From Tubulanus polymorphus (taxonomy: Eukaryota; Nemertea; Palaeonemertea; Tubulaniformes; Tubulanidae): DNA of 64,000 nt. A program made the translations under genes and the position numbers. Where the stretch lies: positions 8,365,414 through 8,429,413 of the forward strand of contig NC_134034.1 of NCBI RefSeq assembly GCF_964204645.1, read 5' to 3'. Below, one piece after another: positions 23,130-36,303 of the stretch (positions are counted from its first letter, which is position 1; every line of letters begins with the position of its first letter). Under the pieces are notes generated by a model, which ran no database searches, was not told the DNA's origin, and saw only the letters and a program-made list of their open reading frames with translations.

Positions 23130-23796
23130 TCCCCTAGGTCAAAAAAGCCCATCGGTAAAAATCCCCAATACTTCCAAAAGTAGGTACAAATCCCCCTCTT
23201 TTTGAATGGAGTGTAACGTCAATTAATTTCATATTAATATATCATATATCGCCGTTGAACTCAATAAGGATATATCATGACCAAACAAACTATATAGTAT
23301 ACACTATTTGCGCATTATAACATACTAAAAATTAACAGTAGTTCATTAGTACTAAATTCGCACTTAAAGTTAACGCGCGCAGCTTAATGAAAGGGTTCAT
23401 TGCACATTTCAAATATATCACACTAGCATGAATCTTATGACATTTCATTTTGAAAGTTCATTACTTCTGATCATTCATTCATGGCATCGCACAGCTGAAA
23501 TATACCACGAGTTATCAAGCGTCCACAGTTCAAAACTAATCCAGTTCGAATTGTAAGATATATTGCATTTAAAAAGTTCATCATTGTCATTAGTTATTAC
23601 AAGTTGTTTCCTTCTAAACAGTTTACTAAATAAGAATTTATCGACGGCTGTGCAAACATAATTCAGTCTCAATTGCGAATGAATACGCTGCAAAAGCACC
23701 ATCTTGCTTTGAAATGTTCCTGAAAATCACCAAGTCGGCGTTTTACCTACTTTTGAATATTCGGGGATTTTTACCTATAGGGTATTTTTTTCCTGG
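23130..23796. repeat. Long inverted repeat, unit 3 copy
   Basis: Same element at the same place in unit 3. Confidence 0.55.
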
Positions 23797-24023
23797 TTTT
23801 TGTTTTGTTTTGTTTTGTTTTACCTACAACCGGGTGAGGGCAGTGTGTGATTACAGTTGGTCGAATATGCAATTTTTGTCGGAAATGAGCTGAACATAGT
23901 ACCATAAAAATCGAAATTTTTTGAAGTTTTATGTCTGAAAGTCTGGTATTGATTGGACTGCTAATTACTTAAATACTCTCTGTAATTGATTACTTAATAT
24001 GGGTTTTCTTCCTTTTTTATTTT

Positions 24024-24447
24024 TGGCAAACCGTCGAATATCCATAAATATCCATATATGGGCATGTATATCCGTCGAATATGGAGAATGAATTGAATTA
24101 TTACACAGCGAACCGTCGAATATGCGTCGAATATGGAACATTATTTATATGATTATTTTTGGTGAACCGTCGAATATGCGTTGAATATGGTCACTCCATC
24201 TGAAATGGTTTTTCCGGACCCCGTCGAATACGGTGACCCCTTTTTTCAGTTCAAAAATGTTGGTAACTATCAGTGATTTTCGGTATTAGCTTGTTTGATA
24301 CGCTAATACAGTATCTAAATCAACTTATTGTGACTTAATATCCGAGATAAATGAATCTGATATCGGAAACGAGAGTGACAAAAAAGTTCAAAATTTCAAA
24401 TTGATTTTTCTCAGTTTCGATAAAAGTGCATATTCGACGGTTCGCCA
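24024..24447. repeat. CGTCGAATAT inverted-repeat element, unit 3 copy
   Basis: Same element upstream of the disrupted unit 3 H4 gene. Confidence 0.5.
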
Positions 24448-24478
24448 GAAACCCAGCGAATTTCTCAAAGCACTACGG

Positions 24479-24700
24479 CATAGGAACGACACCGACAGGG
24501 ATACGGTGGCCGAGTCGCGCGAAGCACTGCCGACATAGGCGACCTATGCAGCTTGTGCTTTGAATGACATAGAGAGCGTAGTGTCGGAGCGGCGGACCCT
24601 ATGCAGCCTGTGCTTCGAACGGCATAGTACGCGTAATGCTTCGGCGATGTACGAGTGCATAGGAGGGCTATGCACGACACTACATACGGCGTCGTATAAA
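24479..24700 (+). promoter_or_regulatory. H4 promoter of the disrupted gene, unit 3
   Basis: Intact TATA box (24695-24700) and CATAG cluster. If active, it would now transcribe the H4 leader, ten H4 codons and then the retroelement in its sense orientation. Confidence 0.7.
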
Positions 24701-24819
24701 GCGCATCGGCGCTCGGGTCGGGCTATCATTCGTACATTCGACTCGTCGTTGTGACACGGAGCGCGGTTTCTATCAACTCTACTCAATAATCATCGATTAA
24801 TCATGTCTGGCCGAGGCAA

Positions 24820-24832
24820 GGGCGGTAAAGGA
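24820..24832. repeat. Target-site duplication, left copy
   Basis: GGGCGGTAAAGGA, H4 codons 6-10. Confidence 0.95.
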
Positions 24833-24833
24833 A

Positions 24834-27800
24834 ACCAAATTTAGAAAACCAATTATCCTACTACAAGAAACCCACAACCCCCCTGAAAGAACGATCAAAT
24901 ACCTTGAAAACAAGACTAACAACCATATTTTTAACAACCCAGGCACGAAACAGCAGGCTGGAACCATGTTTCTAATCCCCAACATAATAGCAGCCGAACA
25001 CTATATAACCTTTCAGATTTTAATACCAGGACGACTATCACACATCTATTTAACAAATAAAACTAGCAACTCAAAATTAAGAATAATTAATATATACAAC
25101 CCGGCTATAAATCTTCAAAAATCAGAATTCTATAAAGTCCTCGAACAAAAAATTAGCGTTGATAATACCCCCACTATTTTCGCTGGAGACTTTAATATTA
25201 TACTCAACCCCCTAGATAGCTCGAAAAATAAGTTAGATCCCAGCTATACACGTATACGAGAATTCTTTAGTCAATTTTTGGAAAATAATAAACTCATAGA
25301 TATATTCAGACACCAATATCCCAATAAAACTATTTACACACGAATGCCTAGAGGAAAATCTGTCTATAGACTCGCCTCTAGCCGATTAGACAGATTTTAT
25401 ACCAACGACTCACGCATTTTAGAAACAACTATAAGACATTTTCCAATAGCTTTTACCGACCACCAGGCAGTTCAAATCGAAATACCCTTTCTGGATCCAA
25501 TCACTCCTAGTAATTTACGACCTAAAAACAAAAACTTTGCACTCTGGAAATGCAACGTTAGCATATTAGAAAATAAGAAACTTAAACAATCAATTAAAGC
25601 CGATATTAATCATTACAGAAACTACACTAAAAAACACATGACTGCACGCGACGCCTGGGACAATTTAAAAGAAAAATTTAAAAAATCCATTAATAAAGTC
25701 ACTATAGAACAAGCCCAAAAATATAAATTAGCAGAAAACCGTCTTGACGAAGAACTAACTTTGAAATCCCAGCAATATAATGACACTCCTAGCGAAACAT
25801 TAGCAACCGAAATAAACAATATTAAAAAAGAACTCAATACTATACTCTCCCATAAAAATAAAGGGAATGAAATTAAAAGCAAATCTGACAATTACTTTGA
25901 AGACGAAAGCAGTCCCATTTATATTAAGAGACTTTTGGACTCCAAAAATAAAAACACTATCATTGAAACCTTGAAAAATAAAAACAATGACCCGACCCAA
26001 AACACTGAAGAAATTAAAAAGATCGCACAAGAATACTATCAAGACCTATATACCAAAGAAAACCTAAACGATGCCAAACAAGAGGAAATTACTAATTATA
26101 TAGATAAAACACTAACACAAGAAAATGCGGACCGTTTAGAAGATTTTATAACTACCGATGAAATTTTTAAAGCACTAACTGACATGAAAAACAATAAAAC
26201 GCCTGGACCAGACGGACTACCTAAAGAATTTTATTTGACTTTTTGGAAAAGCATAGGAGAAGAATTAACTGAACTGTATAATAACATCTTCCTCGCTCAA
26301 TCCCTCACAGAATCGCAACAACTAGCTTATATAAAAATTATTCCTAAAAAAGGTGATTTGGAACTTATAAAAAATTGGCGTCCAATTTCGTTGTTAAATG
26401 TGGATTATAAAATACTAACAAAAGTTTTAGCTGCAAGATTGAAAACAGTTTTAGGAGAAATTGTCCATCCTGACCAAACATGTGGCATTCCTGGACGACA
26501 AATCTTTGATAATATATATCTGGCCCAAGATATCTTTCAATATATCCGAAACACTAATACACATGCAGCTATAATGTCTTTAGATCAGGAAAAAGCCTTT
26601 GACCGAGTAAACCATAACTTCCTCTTTAAAGTAATTAGTAAATATATTTTCGGACCAAACTTCCAGAAATGGATACACATCCTTTACGAAAAACCCAAAT
26701 CTAAAATCATTATCAACAATGAACTAACCGATATTGTAGAAATTCAAAGGGGAGTAAGACAAGGGTGTCCCTTATCGATGTTATTATATGTTTTATGTAT
26801 CGAACCTCTAGGCAATATGATAAGGAAAAACCCCAATATCTCTGGTATAATGCATCCTGGCGGTAAAAATTTAACTAAACTAACCCAATATGCTGACGAC
26901 ACGAATGTTTTTATCAGATCTCCAAATGAGATGCATGCGACCTTTGAAACTTTTAACGAATACAGTAAAGCCTCCGGCTCCAAAATAAATACCGTAAAAA
27001 CAGAAATACTTTCGATAAACCCTAAACCACAATATATATACCCGACAGAATATATTAAAGACTTTATTAAGATTTTAGGACTAAAAATTGGGAAAGTGAC
27101 AAATTCAGAATTATGGACACCTCTCTTGGAAAAAATTACTAATACTTTTAAAATAATGACAATTAGAAACATCAACTTTAGACAGAGAGCGACTTTAGCT
27201 AACACTTATATTCTCAGCACACTATGGTACATAACAAAATTTATCCCACTCCCCCAAATGTATGAACAAAAACTCCAAGGAGAATTATTTAACTTCATTT
27301 GGAACAATAAAATGCCGACAATATCTCGAGAAACAATGTACCTACCATTAGATAAAGGAGGATGTGGAGTTACGAATATAAAACAAAAAGCCAAAGCACA
27401 CCTCTTCCAAAAAATTATTAGACTAAAACAGCTAACCATGCAACACATATATCCACAATGGGCTGACTTCACTATTTATGCCTTTGGATCATTAAAGATC
27501 AAGAAAATTATCCCTAATATTGATATAAGACACATTCCATTAAAACTAACCACTCGACCAGATTATCAGATACTCAATCTACTACAACAAGAGATCAAAG
27601 ACAATGGATATGACTTGACCCAACCGACAGACACTTTGAAAACTCTATACCTACACCTTATAAAATTTGAAAAAATTAAAATTAACATCCAAAGAAGAAA
27701 CCCTCATCTAATTAACGAAAAAATTTGGAAAATCATCTGGTCAAAAACAATGCCTGACAACTTCCAGGAACTGAACTACAGGATTGTACATGATGTACTA

Positions 27801-28187
27801 CCCATGTCAAAGGGTAAATACATTGCCTTCTGCCCACACTGTAATCAAAAAGAAACCTTAGATCACACCTTTATACTGTGTCAACATATACAACCCATAA
27901 AAACTTCTCTGCTTGAATATCTGAAAAATACGAGTTCAGATACCTTATTGAACAATACCCTCGATAGGGAACTGATATTTTTCTTTCATCCTAAATTTAA
28001 GTACAAAGACAAACAGGCTGAGAACAACGCCAATATATTTATCACAACCTATAAATTCATCATTTGGAAACACAGAAACCAAACTAAGCATAAAAACGTT
28101 ATACCTATACCCCCCATACTAGAATTTAAAAATCAAATAGCAAAGTTTAGGAGAGAAAATAAAATCAGAAATACTAATATATCGTGA
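24834..28187 (+). CDS. ORF2 (endonuclease-reverse transcriptase), L1/Tx1-like, 5'-truncated
   Basis: The frame is open from the insertion junction to the stop at 28187. The first in-frame ATG is at 24966, giving 1,073 residues, but homology starts before it. Endonuclease (APE type): LLQETH with the catalytic Glu (24867-24869), AGDFN (residues 73-77 counted from that ATG), SSRLDRFY and a TDH motif near its end. RT: NNKTPGPDGLPKEFY, NWRPISLLNVDYKILTKVLA, motif A SLDQEKAFDRV (Asp 540), RGVRQGCPLS, motif C YADD (residues 642-645). A C-terminal zinc knuckle C-x2-C-x7-H-x4-C lies near residue 955. RT wording such as GIPGRQIFDNIYL and LYVLCIEPL is typical of the Tx1 branch of L1-like elements. The frame differs from that of the H4 start codon, so no fusion protein is made. 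Without the first part of the endonuclease it should not nick DNA. Confidence 0.92.
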   Translation, partial: TKFRKPIILLQETHNPPERTIKYLENKTNNHIFNNPGTKQQAGTMFLIPNIIAAEHYITFQILIPGRLSHIYLTNKTSNSKLRIINIYNPAINLQKSEFYKVLEQKISVDNTPTIFAGDFNIILNPLDSSKNKLDPSYTRIREFFSQFLENNKLIDIFRHQYPNKTIYTRMPRGKSVYRLASSRLDRFYTNDSRILETTIRHFPIAFTDHQAVQIEIPFLDPITPSNLRPKNKNFALWKCNVSILENKKLKQSIKADINHYRNYTKKHMTARDAWDNLKEKFKKSINKVTIEQAQKYKLAENRLDEELTLKSQQYNDTPSETLATEINNIKKELNTILSHKNKGNEIKSKSDNYFEDESSPIYIKRLLDSKNKNTIIETLKNKNNDPTQNTEEIKKIAQEYYQDLYTKENLNDAKQEEITNYIDKTLTQENADRLEDFITTDEIFKALTDMKNNKTPGPDGLPKEFYLTFWKSIGEELTELYNNIFLAQSLTESQQLAYIKIIPKKGDLELIKNWRPISLLNVDYKILTKVLAARLKTVLGEIVHPDQTCGIPGRQIFDNIYLAQDIFQYIRNTNTHAAIMSLDQEKAFDRVNHNFLFKVISKYIFGPNFQKWIHILYEKPKSKIIINNELTDIVEIQRGVRQGCPLSMLLYVLCIEPLGNMIRKNPNISGIMHPGGKNLTKLTQYADDTNVFIRSPNEMHATFETFNEYSKASGSKINTVKTEILSINPKPQYIYPTEYIKDFIKILGLKIGKVTNSELWTPLLEKITNTFKIMTIRNINFRQRATLANTYILSTLWYITKFIPLPQMYEQKLQGELFNFIWNNKMPTISRETMYLPLDKGGCGVTNIKQKAKAHLFQKIIRLKQLTMQHIYPQWADFTIYAFGSLKIKKIIPNIDIRHIPLKLTTRPDYQILNLLQQEIKDNGYDLTQPTDTLKTLYLHLIKFEKIKINIQRRNPHLINEKIWKIIWSKTMPDNFQELNYRIVHDVLPMSKGKYIAFCPHCNQKETLDHTFILCQHIQPIKTSLLEYLKNTSSDTLLNNTLDRELIFFFHPKFKYKDKQAENNANIFITTYKFIIWKHRNQTKHKNVIPIPPILEFKNQIAKFRRENKIRNTNIS

Positions 28188-28676
28188 AATACTGTTGAGT
28201 CTATGTACGCAGTATTGTTTTGGTATTATTTTTCAAAAACACAACGTCTATATGTATATGTGTGTATATATGAATACGTATGTATATGTCGGTATATGTA
28301 GATATGTACGTATACATCACTAAAATTTCATACATATTCAAAAATAATATCGGGGCAAACCCTTTATAACCATTTATACTACGCTTGAATGCCCGTACAT
28401 TAAAACTCTGGAAATCCGCCACCACAAATCATATTCTCTTTACATGAGTGTAATACGTCTATAAACATATATACAATATCCCAATATGAACCTGGCTCGA
28501 CACACGCGTGATCCTAATTTGTAACGAATCTACTTTCAAATATGTAAATATTATAACCCATATGATCCTCTCTCTGCTTGCTAATAGAAAGATTGAAACC
28601 AACGGCAACTTTTTCTTTCCTTTTCCTCCAGGCGTTTCTACGTGACTGTACATAAAAGTACAGGGTTGTTTAGAGT

Positions 28677-29815
28677 GTGTACTGCTGTACAATAATAGCT
28701 ACACAACCATATAATACCAAACTCTTCATATGTGTGATCACTATACTATAGAACCATCCTCTCCAAATACGCTTTGAAAAGAGGAGTTTAAACCTGGAAG
28801 TCAAATATGTATTGACATGAACGGAACCTCCCTTTTACTTTTCAATAATCTCTGTATCTGCACTACACATGCTGAGATATAGAATATCTGAAAGACTATC
28901 ACCGCTGCATAAAATTGTGGGTTAATACAGGCGTGTACTGCTTCAACATATATTATAGCTACACACCGTATAAACCACCATAATACGTTATCTTGGTAAA
29001 ACCCCAAGCGAAGCGGCTGTAAGACCAACTATACATATATAGGTATGTATTTTTATACATATGCATCTGTGCGTACTGCTGTATTTATAGCTACGTACAC
29101 TTCAGAAAACGGCAAATCTGCAGATCTGTACTGTGTAATGCACAAAGCTACACACTATAGATCAAAACTAGTTTCCCGACTATACTTCTGCAAAATCAGA
29201 ATATTCACTCTGATACCCCACAATTGAAAATTACCCCAAATGTAACGTTCATTATTACGCTACCAATTTTCGACGAATACGTATATCTGACAACCGTCTC
29301 CTCTGCATGAACGATCTGCGTTTGTCAAAGCCCAAAGGAATTCAAGGCATATACATTACTGGTACACCTTTTATCTCGTACCAAGGAAAACATTATGCAC
29401 AGGCGTCTCTTGATACGAACGACCGCCCAAAAAGATCAGCAGCAAAAACAGACCTGTCTTATGTGTAATGCATATATAAATATATTATATAGCTACACAT
29501 TACAGATCATAGAAAACTTCTAATACCCTTTGATCTAACTTCCAAATCCACCCTCAAACGATACTATTATAAATACCCAAAGTGAAATGACTGGTAGATG
29601 AACTCCTGACACCAACTCTATATAGAACCTGTATATATAAGCATATTTATGTATTCCTTATACATAAGCTTGTGTACGTACTGCTGTGAAAATAGCTACG
29701 TACACTCTATAATAGATATCATACCACGCTGTAATCCAGCATAAACTGTCTAAAACTGGCATTAAACCTTATGCAGATCTACAGTGCGTAATGCTATAGC
29801 AACATACTGTAGATC
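28677..29815 (+). other. Array of seven related RNA hairpins with a conserved bulge
   Basis: All share the pattern: stem (GTGTA or an extended version), a 2-nt bulge (CT or AT), GC or GCT, loop, GC or AGC, then the complementary stem (TACAC or extended). CT type: 28677-28704, 28933-28964, 29068-29099, 29672-29705. AT type: 29133-29153, 29463-29498, 29776-29815. Stem sequence and length vary with pairing kept: 9 bp GTGTACGTA/TACGTACAC at 29672, an outer GATCTACAGT/ACTGTAGATC of 10 bp at 29776, and an outer GATCTGTA/TATAGATC at 29123-29163. AT-type copies are followed by AGATCAAAACT-like sequence. Function is unknown; binding by the element's own proteins is a reasonable guess. Confidence 0.75.
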
Positions 29816-30467
29816 AAAACTATATAATATCCTAATTATACATATGTATACTCAGAACCGTCACCCTGATAACCCCCGAACAGCGTTTCACTATTTTATT
29901 AAATGCTGTTACCCGTCTTGACATATTCTTAATGTATACACCCCGCAGGAAACTTGTGTTATAGTCGTTTCCGACACAAACCCAAAATTTCCCTACCTGC
30001 TAACATACCCAACGAAACTCTATCCTAGACTAACTGACAAAGAAACAGTGTTTCTTATACGCATATGTAATTACGTAAAAATTAGATAAATAATAAAAGA
30101 TAACATCCCACGTATTTAGTACTATCCCACCTGTACGTACTATAACTTATACAGAAAATCCTTTGACTACACCAAATTATTACTATTGGTACCAGCGAAT
30201 AAGCAAAGCAAATTTGCAGCGCCAGCGCAGCGCAGCGCGCCATTAATTCAAAGAAATTTCTTAATTCCTTTCAGGTTCCTCTTTCCTCGAGACGGAAAGC
30301 AGAAGACTTTTCCAACTTTTCAAATATTTAAATGCTTATTTAACTGTTTAACTATTACAATGTCCCCCTTTCTTGCAGCACATAGTCAAACAACAGGAAA
30401 CTAACCTACCAAAATCCAAATACACCTAACCCTCAGCAAAAAACAAAAAGCCAATGATGAAGGACTA

Positions 30468-30491
30468 TCGTATCCGATATTTAGGATACGA
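30468..30491 (+). other. 8-bp hairpin near the 3' end of the L1/Tx1-like element
   Basis: TCGTATCC (30468-30475) and GGATACGA (30484-30491) pair perfectly around an 8-nt loop. Position near the RNA 3' end would suit an RT recognition structure. Confidence 0.6.
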
Positions 30492-30676
30492 GACCGACTG
30501 CCATATCAAACTCGCTTCATTTTCACTGCTTTTAGCTCTTAGCTCTCAATAAACATCAGCCGCCAACTTAACTTTAACATACCTATTTGAACACTTTTCT
30601 ATAGACATAGTCGAATCTCTCTCTAATTACTACAGCTCATCATTTAAAATTTTTAGGCTTTCAATATATATGGTAG

Positions 30677-31027
<351 letters not shown>

Positions 31028-31087
31028 TAAGCAGCTCAGCCCAGCGCGCAGCGGTCGCGGCCGCGGCGCCTGAGAAAACAACAACAC

Positions 31088-31126
31088 GGTCCTTATCAGG
31101 ACCACTTCAACTTCCCAGAAAGAGCC
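31088..31126 (+). terminator. 3' stem-loop and HDE, disrupted H4 unit 3
   Basis: Intact signal (stem-loop 31088-31103) left behind the broken gene; it now lies downstream of the retroelement's A-rich tail. Confidence 0.95.
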
Positions 31127-32650
31127 AGTGGTAGTGCGCTGACCCGGTGCCTCGCTTTTTGCTTCACACCCTCGCCCATATGTTATTAACGTAACGTGCC
31201 CTTGTTGTCGGTGTATGTCGGACACGATGGCTAAACGGTCCGAATTAATTTCGAGGGATTAATCACGCGTACATCATACGTACGTACATACACATACACA
31301 TACACACACACATAGGTACACGGATAATAGTAATTTTAATGTTGATTGATAAATACGTAATTGCGTTTGTTTTCGGTGTTTTGTTGAAGTTTTTTTTCGG
31401 CCCCCGCTTTTCGCGGGTGCGATCGATTGATCGTTAATGACTTTGATTTTGGGTCGGGCGATGAAAAAAAGCCAGTGCAGAAGGAATTGTAGTACGCATG
31501 TATGGTTTCGCAAACACGAGTACTTCTGAATATATAGGACATCATTCGGGGTATTTTACATATCGAAGCACTTTACTTTCTATAGGCGATTGAAATTAAA
31601 AATCGAATCAGTTATTTAGGGCCTATGCGAGGGGAAAACACACGCCGGGCGATTAGATTCGAGCTGGACAATTGAAAGTTGGCGCGCATAAATGAATATA
31701 GGCCTACAGTACGTACACACGGTACCTCAACTCGGTCTTAATACGTGCCGCCGCCGCCGCCGCCGCCGCCGGTAGAAGGAACCATCGTTTTTATATCCGT
31801 TCTTTTTTTGTAACGCGTCTGGCGCTGTATTGATTGTCACCATCGAAAAACGACTAAGCTTCGTCGTCAACCGACCGATTTGGGTCGTCGTCCGAGATAA
31901 AATAAGAAAGAATCCGATCCATTGCACGAAGTATGTATCGTAGACCTATGGACCTATAGCTAACGATAGTGCAGTGGTCTCTTTAGTTTCTCTTGTAATG
32001 TAATCGCGCGCGACGGCGAGCCGAGTCTCATTTCGTCGTAAATGGCGATGGCATTATTTTATGTAATTCTATGTAAACGGCCTTATTTCTATGTAGCTAG
32101 CTGCCTGCCTGCCGCGGCTTATTGCGGCTCGGGGGTGGGTGTGGTTACTGCGAGGCCGGCCGGTCGCACGAACGACTCGGATCTGCTGCGTGCAGTACGC
32201 TTTGATCGTGATTTTTCGAGATCAGCTTTGAAGCTAATAGAACTTCATCGTCTCCGTGTATGTATATATATATATATATATATATGTATACGGGATTTTT
32301 CCGATTACATGCTTTCCATTAATTCGATCGCTCGCGCCGCCGCGTGTCTGCTCTGGGGAGTGTGGAATGACCTATCTTTTCTCGGAGAGAAAAATATACG
32401 TCAAACCATGGCCACAGCTAGCTAAATGATCGATAAGGCCTAAATACCTAACGCACTTTTTTCAACGGCGATGATGGCATTGATTTATAAAACACCGGCC
32501 AGCTTCAAAAATGTAATTGACAATAGAGATAAACTAGAGTGGCCAATGACAACGTAATGATGAAACCATATTCCGCAACGTTGTTGCCGGCGGCCCCCGC
32601 CGTTTTGTTAAGTTACTTCATGCGAATTGTTCGGCGCGCCGATGACGATT

Positions 32651-32693
<43 letters not shown>

Positions 32694-33159
32694 TGATGTA
32701 TATAGGTTCATCCGTATTTTACGCCGCCGTTTTTAAACACCATACATATTCATTCGTGTGCATGGTTGGGATGCGCGCGTTTAATCGCATTTCATCGATC
32801 CTGTCTGCATCGCGCGCGGCGGATAGATTTTTGTTCGTTTGTCAACAACTCTGATTACAAACGTTCATACCGTGTCAACAAGAGTTTTCAGTTAGGCCTA
32901 CAACAACGTACGCGTACGTGTGCAAATTTCGTTTCTCGCATTTATTAATGAGCAGTAATTGACTATACGACACGACGCCGCAGTTGTACGTCGATTAGTC
33001 GCGCGTCGAATATTATGAGAAAAAAACAATTCGAAGTTTTGAACATTTTTGTCGCCCCTCTCTTTTTTAATTCATTTGTTTATTTCCTGAATATATGATA
33101 TATAAACTGATGCAAAATAACAGCAGGGTAACACGCATTTTCCGACACATATCAGGTAG

Positions 33160-33213
33160 GTCCATTTAGCGTGGAAGTTAAGCAACGGTGGCCTGCCTGT
33201 CTGACTTGGGTAC
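33160..33213 (+). pseudogene. 5S rRNA-like fragment, unit 3
   Basis: Same sequence; box A-like block at 33174-33187. Confidence 0.5.
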
Positions 33214-33670
33214 CTTATTAGGTTTTTGCCTTCAACGCTATCCGATATTGACACTGCTACAATACATGCGATTTTACTGATTGCTTTCGAATTAATAAAC
33301 CTATATTCATTTATTTATTTATTCGCTTATTTACTTATTTATCCGTTGAGAAATAATTCCTCATAATTTAGGCCCTAATTCGCTTACGTAATTGCGACTG
33401 CGCGGGTTCAAATTGGCCGTTGATTAATTCAGTTTAGCGCGAAGATATGTGATCATATCATCGTTTCTATGACAGACATCGGTGTGTAATAATAGGGATG
33501 GGAGATGATAGCCTATGGCATGGCATGTGAGCAAAAAACGATCACGGATATCGGCGTACATCGCTGTGGTGAGGGAAGGTAGTGTATTTATTTACATCGA
33601 ACGAAACGCGTCGATCGCGGCCGCCGGCTGCTCCCGGCGCTTCACTTCCTTTATTCAAATAGCCGGCCGA

Positions 33671-33735
33671 CCAATCGGCGCCCGACTATGCGAGCCAATC
33701 GCGTTCGCGCAGCGCGCCGACCGAGCGTCGATAAA
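33671..33735 (+). promoter_or_regulatory. H3 promoter, unit 3
   Basis: Same arrangement. Confidence 0.75.
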
Positions 33736-33792
33736 CCGGCCGGCGACACTATAGTCGTACTATTGTAACGTTACATCGTTCGCTCTAGTTGA

Positions 33793-34215
<423 letters not shown>

Positions 34216-34261
34216 GTCGGACGACTATACGCGTCGTCGCATAATTGTAGACAACACTTAC

Positions 34262-34300
34262 GGTCCTTCTCAGGACCACTTAAAACTCCCAGAAAGAGCC
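34262..34300 (+). terminator. 3' stem-loop and HDE, H3 unit 3
   Basis: Same as unit 1, stem-loop 34262-34277. Confidence 0.95.
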
Positions 34301-35842
34301 GGTGTGTTTTGCCTGCCTCGCCTCGCTTTTGCTTCCCCTCGGTTCCTCTTGCATTGTTGAGAAATTGGCGACAAGAAAAAACAAAAACAAAAATCAATCA
34401 CTCGCCAATGCAATAATGCTACGTATTTATTAGGATCGCGTCGGTTGTCGTGCCTGTGCGCTGTGCGGGCCTCCGTTTAACAATATTTATACTCGGCCCG
34501 TTGTATGTAGTAGGTACGTGGTGATCGTTTGTATTACTAGAAAACGCGAACGTGTTTCGCTTCTTTTTTTGTTGGTCCGGCCGCCGATTGTAATCGATTA
34601 TTATTCTTCGCTGCATTTGGCGCACGAAACAAGACGCCTCGGGTGAACCCGACGTCAAACCTACGTTCGGTCGGTTTTGCCGTGCCGCGACTATTTCGAC
34701 GTCGGTTCGCGCAAAAACGATCCATCTTTTTCCCCGGCTTGCTGTCTCGCTGTATTATATACGATCTGTTCTGGCAGAATAAATGATACGGAATGGTGAA
34801 ATTCAGAGCGCCCAAAACTATGCGTCGACTGATAAATCGATACAAAACTCAACATATAGAATTCCTTCGCCATATACGAGCCGAAGCATCAATCGCCGGT
34901 TTTAACCGCACTGAATCAATCCTCTTGAGGAAACTGCATTCGTGTTGGTTTGTTTTAAGTTTTTCAGTCGTAAGTTTTTATCTTCCGCTTTTAATTGTCT
35001 AGCGACAAAAGTTTCGAGGAGTCGGCATTACTAGAAATCTTACGTCGGTTATCCCAGTTTTGAGCGTCGTATCGGCCCCCCTCGGTCGCCTAAGACGACA
35101 GACAGGCTGCGTGCGTGCTGCGTAATCAGGATTATTAGGGGGTGTCTGTCTGGTGGTCGTGCCACAAATTCCCAAGGCCATTTGTTTCCGAGGTTGTAGG
35201 CGTTCAAATTGCCATTCTCATTTCGATCCGAGTATAATATTATACGATGCATAATATCAGAAGACAATTTGTTGCCGTTTCAAAGTTTGGCCCGAGATTT
35301 TATCATTCGACATTTCACCGTTCATACCAACGGGTATCGGCCTAGTGCGCCGCGTACAAACATGTTTGTGGTTGACATTTTTTTCTCGGCAGTTTAATAA
35401 TGCATTTCATAAAATTTCAATTGCATTTCCTCGAAAATTGATATATACGCACACAGAGATTCGCGCTTGTTGCTCTCTGCTCCTCAGTCGGTTAGTTATA
35501 GCGCGCTATTTAATAATTACAGCGCGTCACATTCTATGTAATCTGATATGTATTGTTCTTCAACGGGACTCGCATGTTTCGTGTGTAGGCGCGCGTATTT
35601 CTTTCAGTCATTTTTTTCAAGTAACGAAGACAACGACCCGGACAAAATCAAGAAGAAACCCGTCAGTCACAAAATCCACAAAACAAATAAATAAACCAAC
35701 AAAAACGAAACAAAAAATCAACGCGTACTACATACATATATAGACAATAATTACGTACGACGAGTCGAGTCGAGTCCTCGGTCGGTACGGTACGCAGGGT
35801 AAAAGGCGAAGCAAAGCGAGGCGACGGGAAAGCGCAAAAACT

Positions 35843-35881
35843 GGCCCTTTCTGGGAATTTGAAGTGGTCCTGATAAGGACC
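35843..35881 (-). terminator. 3' stem-loop and HDE, H2B unit 3
   Basis: Same as unit 1; stem-loop 35866-35881. Confidence 0.95.
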
Positions 35882-35931
35882 GTTGGTTGATGCCCGATGG
35901 CGTAGGTACACACGCGCGCACGTAGCGCCGT

Positions 35932-36303
35932 TTACTTCGAACCGGTGTACTTGGTGACGGCCTTCGTACCCTCGCTGACGGCGTGCTTGGCCAGCTCTCC
36001 CGGCAACAGCAGTCTGACGGCGGTCTGGATTTCCCGACTGGTGATGGTCGATCGCTTGTTGTAGTGCGTCAGGCGTGACGCCTCGGCGGCGATCCTCTCG
36101 AAGATATCGTTGACGAAGCTGTTCATGATGCTCATGGCCTTCGCGGAGATTCCCGTGTCGGGGTGAACTTGCTTCAACACCTTGTAAATGTAGATGCTGT
36201 AGCTTTCCTTTCTTCTCTTCCTCCTTTTCTTGTCACCGGTGTGAGCGGCTTTAGCCTTGGTGGCTGCCTTCTTGGCACCTTTGCTTGAAACTTTCGGCGG
36301 CAT
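35932..36303 (-). CDS. H2B: Histone H2B, unit 3
   Basis: Intact copy with an intact divergent promoter; protein identical to unit 1. Confidence 0.97.
   Translation of the reverse strand: MPPKVSSKGAKKAATKAKAAHTGDKKRRKRRKESYSIYIYKVLKQVHPDTGISAKAMSIMNSFVNDIFERIAAEASRLTHYNKRSTITSREIQTAVRLLLPGELAKHAVSEGTKAVTKYTGSK

Noticed and set aside
24803-24844. H4-ORF2 fusion protein
   Set aside because: The H4 frame meets TAG at 24842-24844; ORF2 is in a different frame.
25622-27472. Open frames of 80-153 codons antisense to ORF2
   Set aside because: By-products of the AT-rich ORF2 coding sequence, without domains.
28677-29815. CRISPR-like array
   Set aside because: The repeats are diverged hairpins in a eukaryotic retrotransposon UTR with irregular spacing, not identical direct repeats with uniform spacers.
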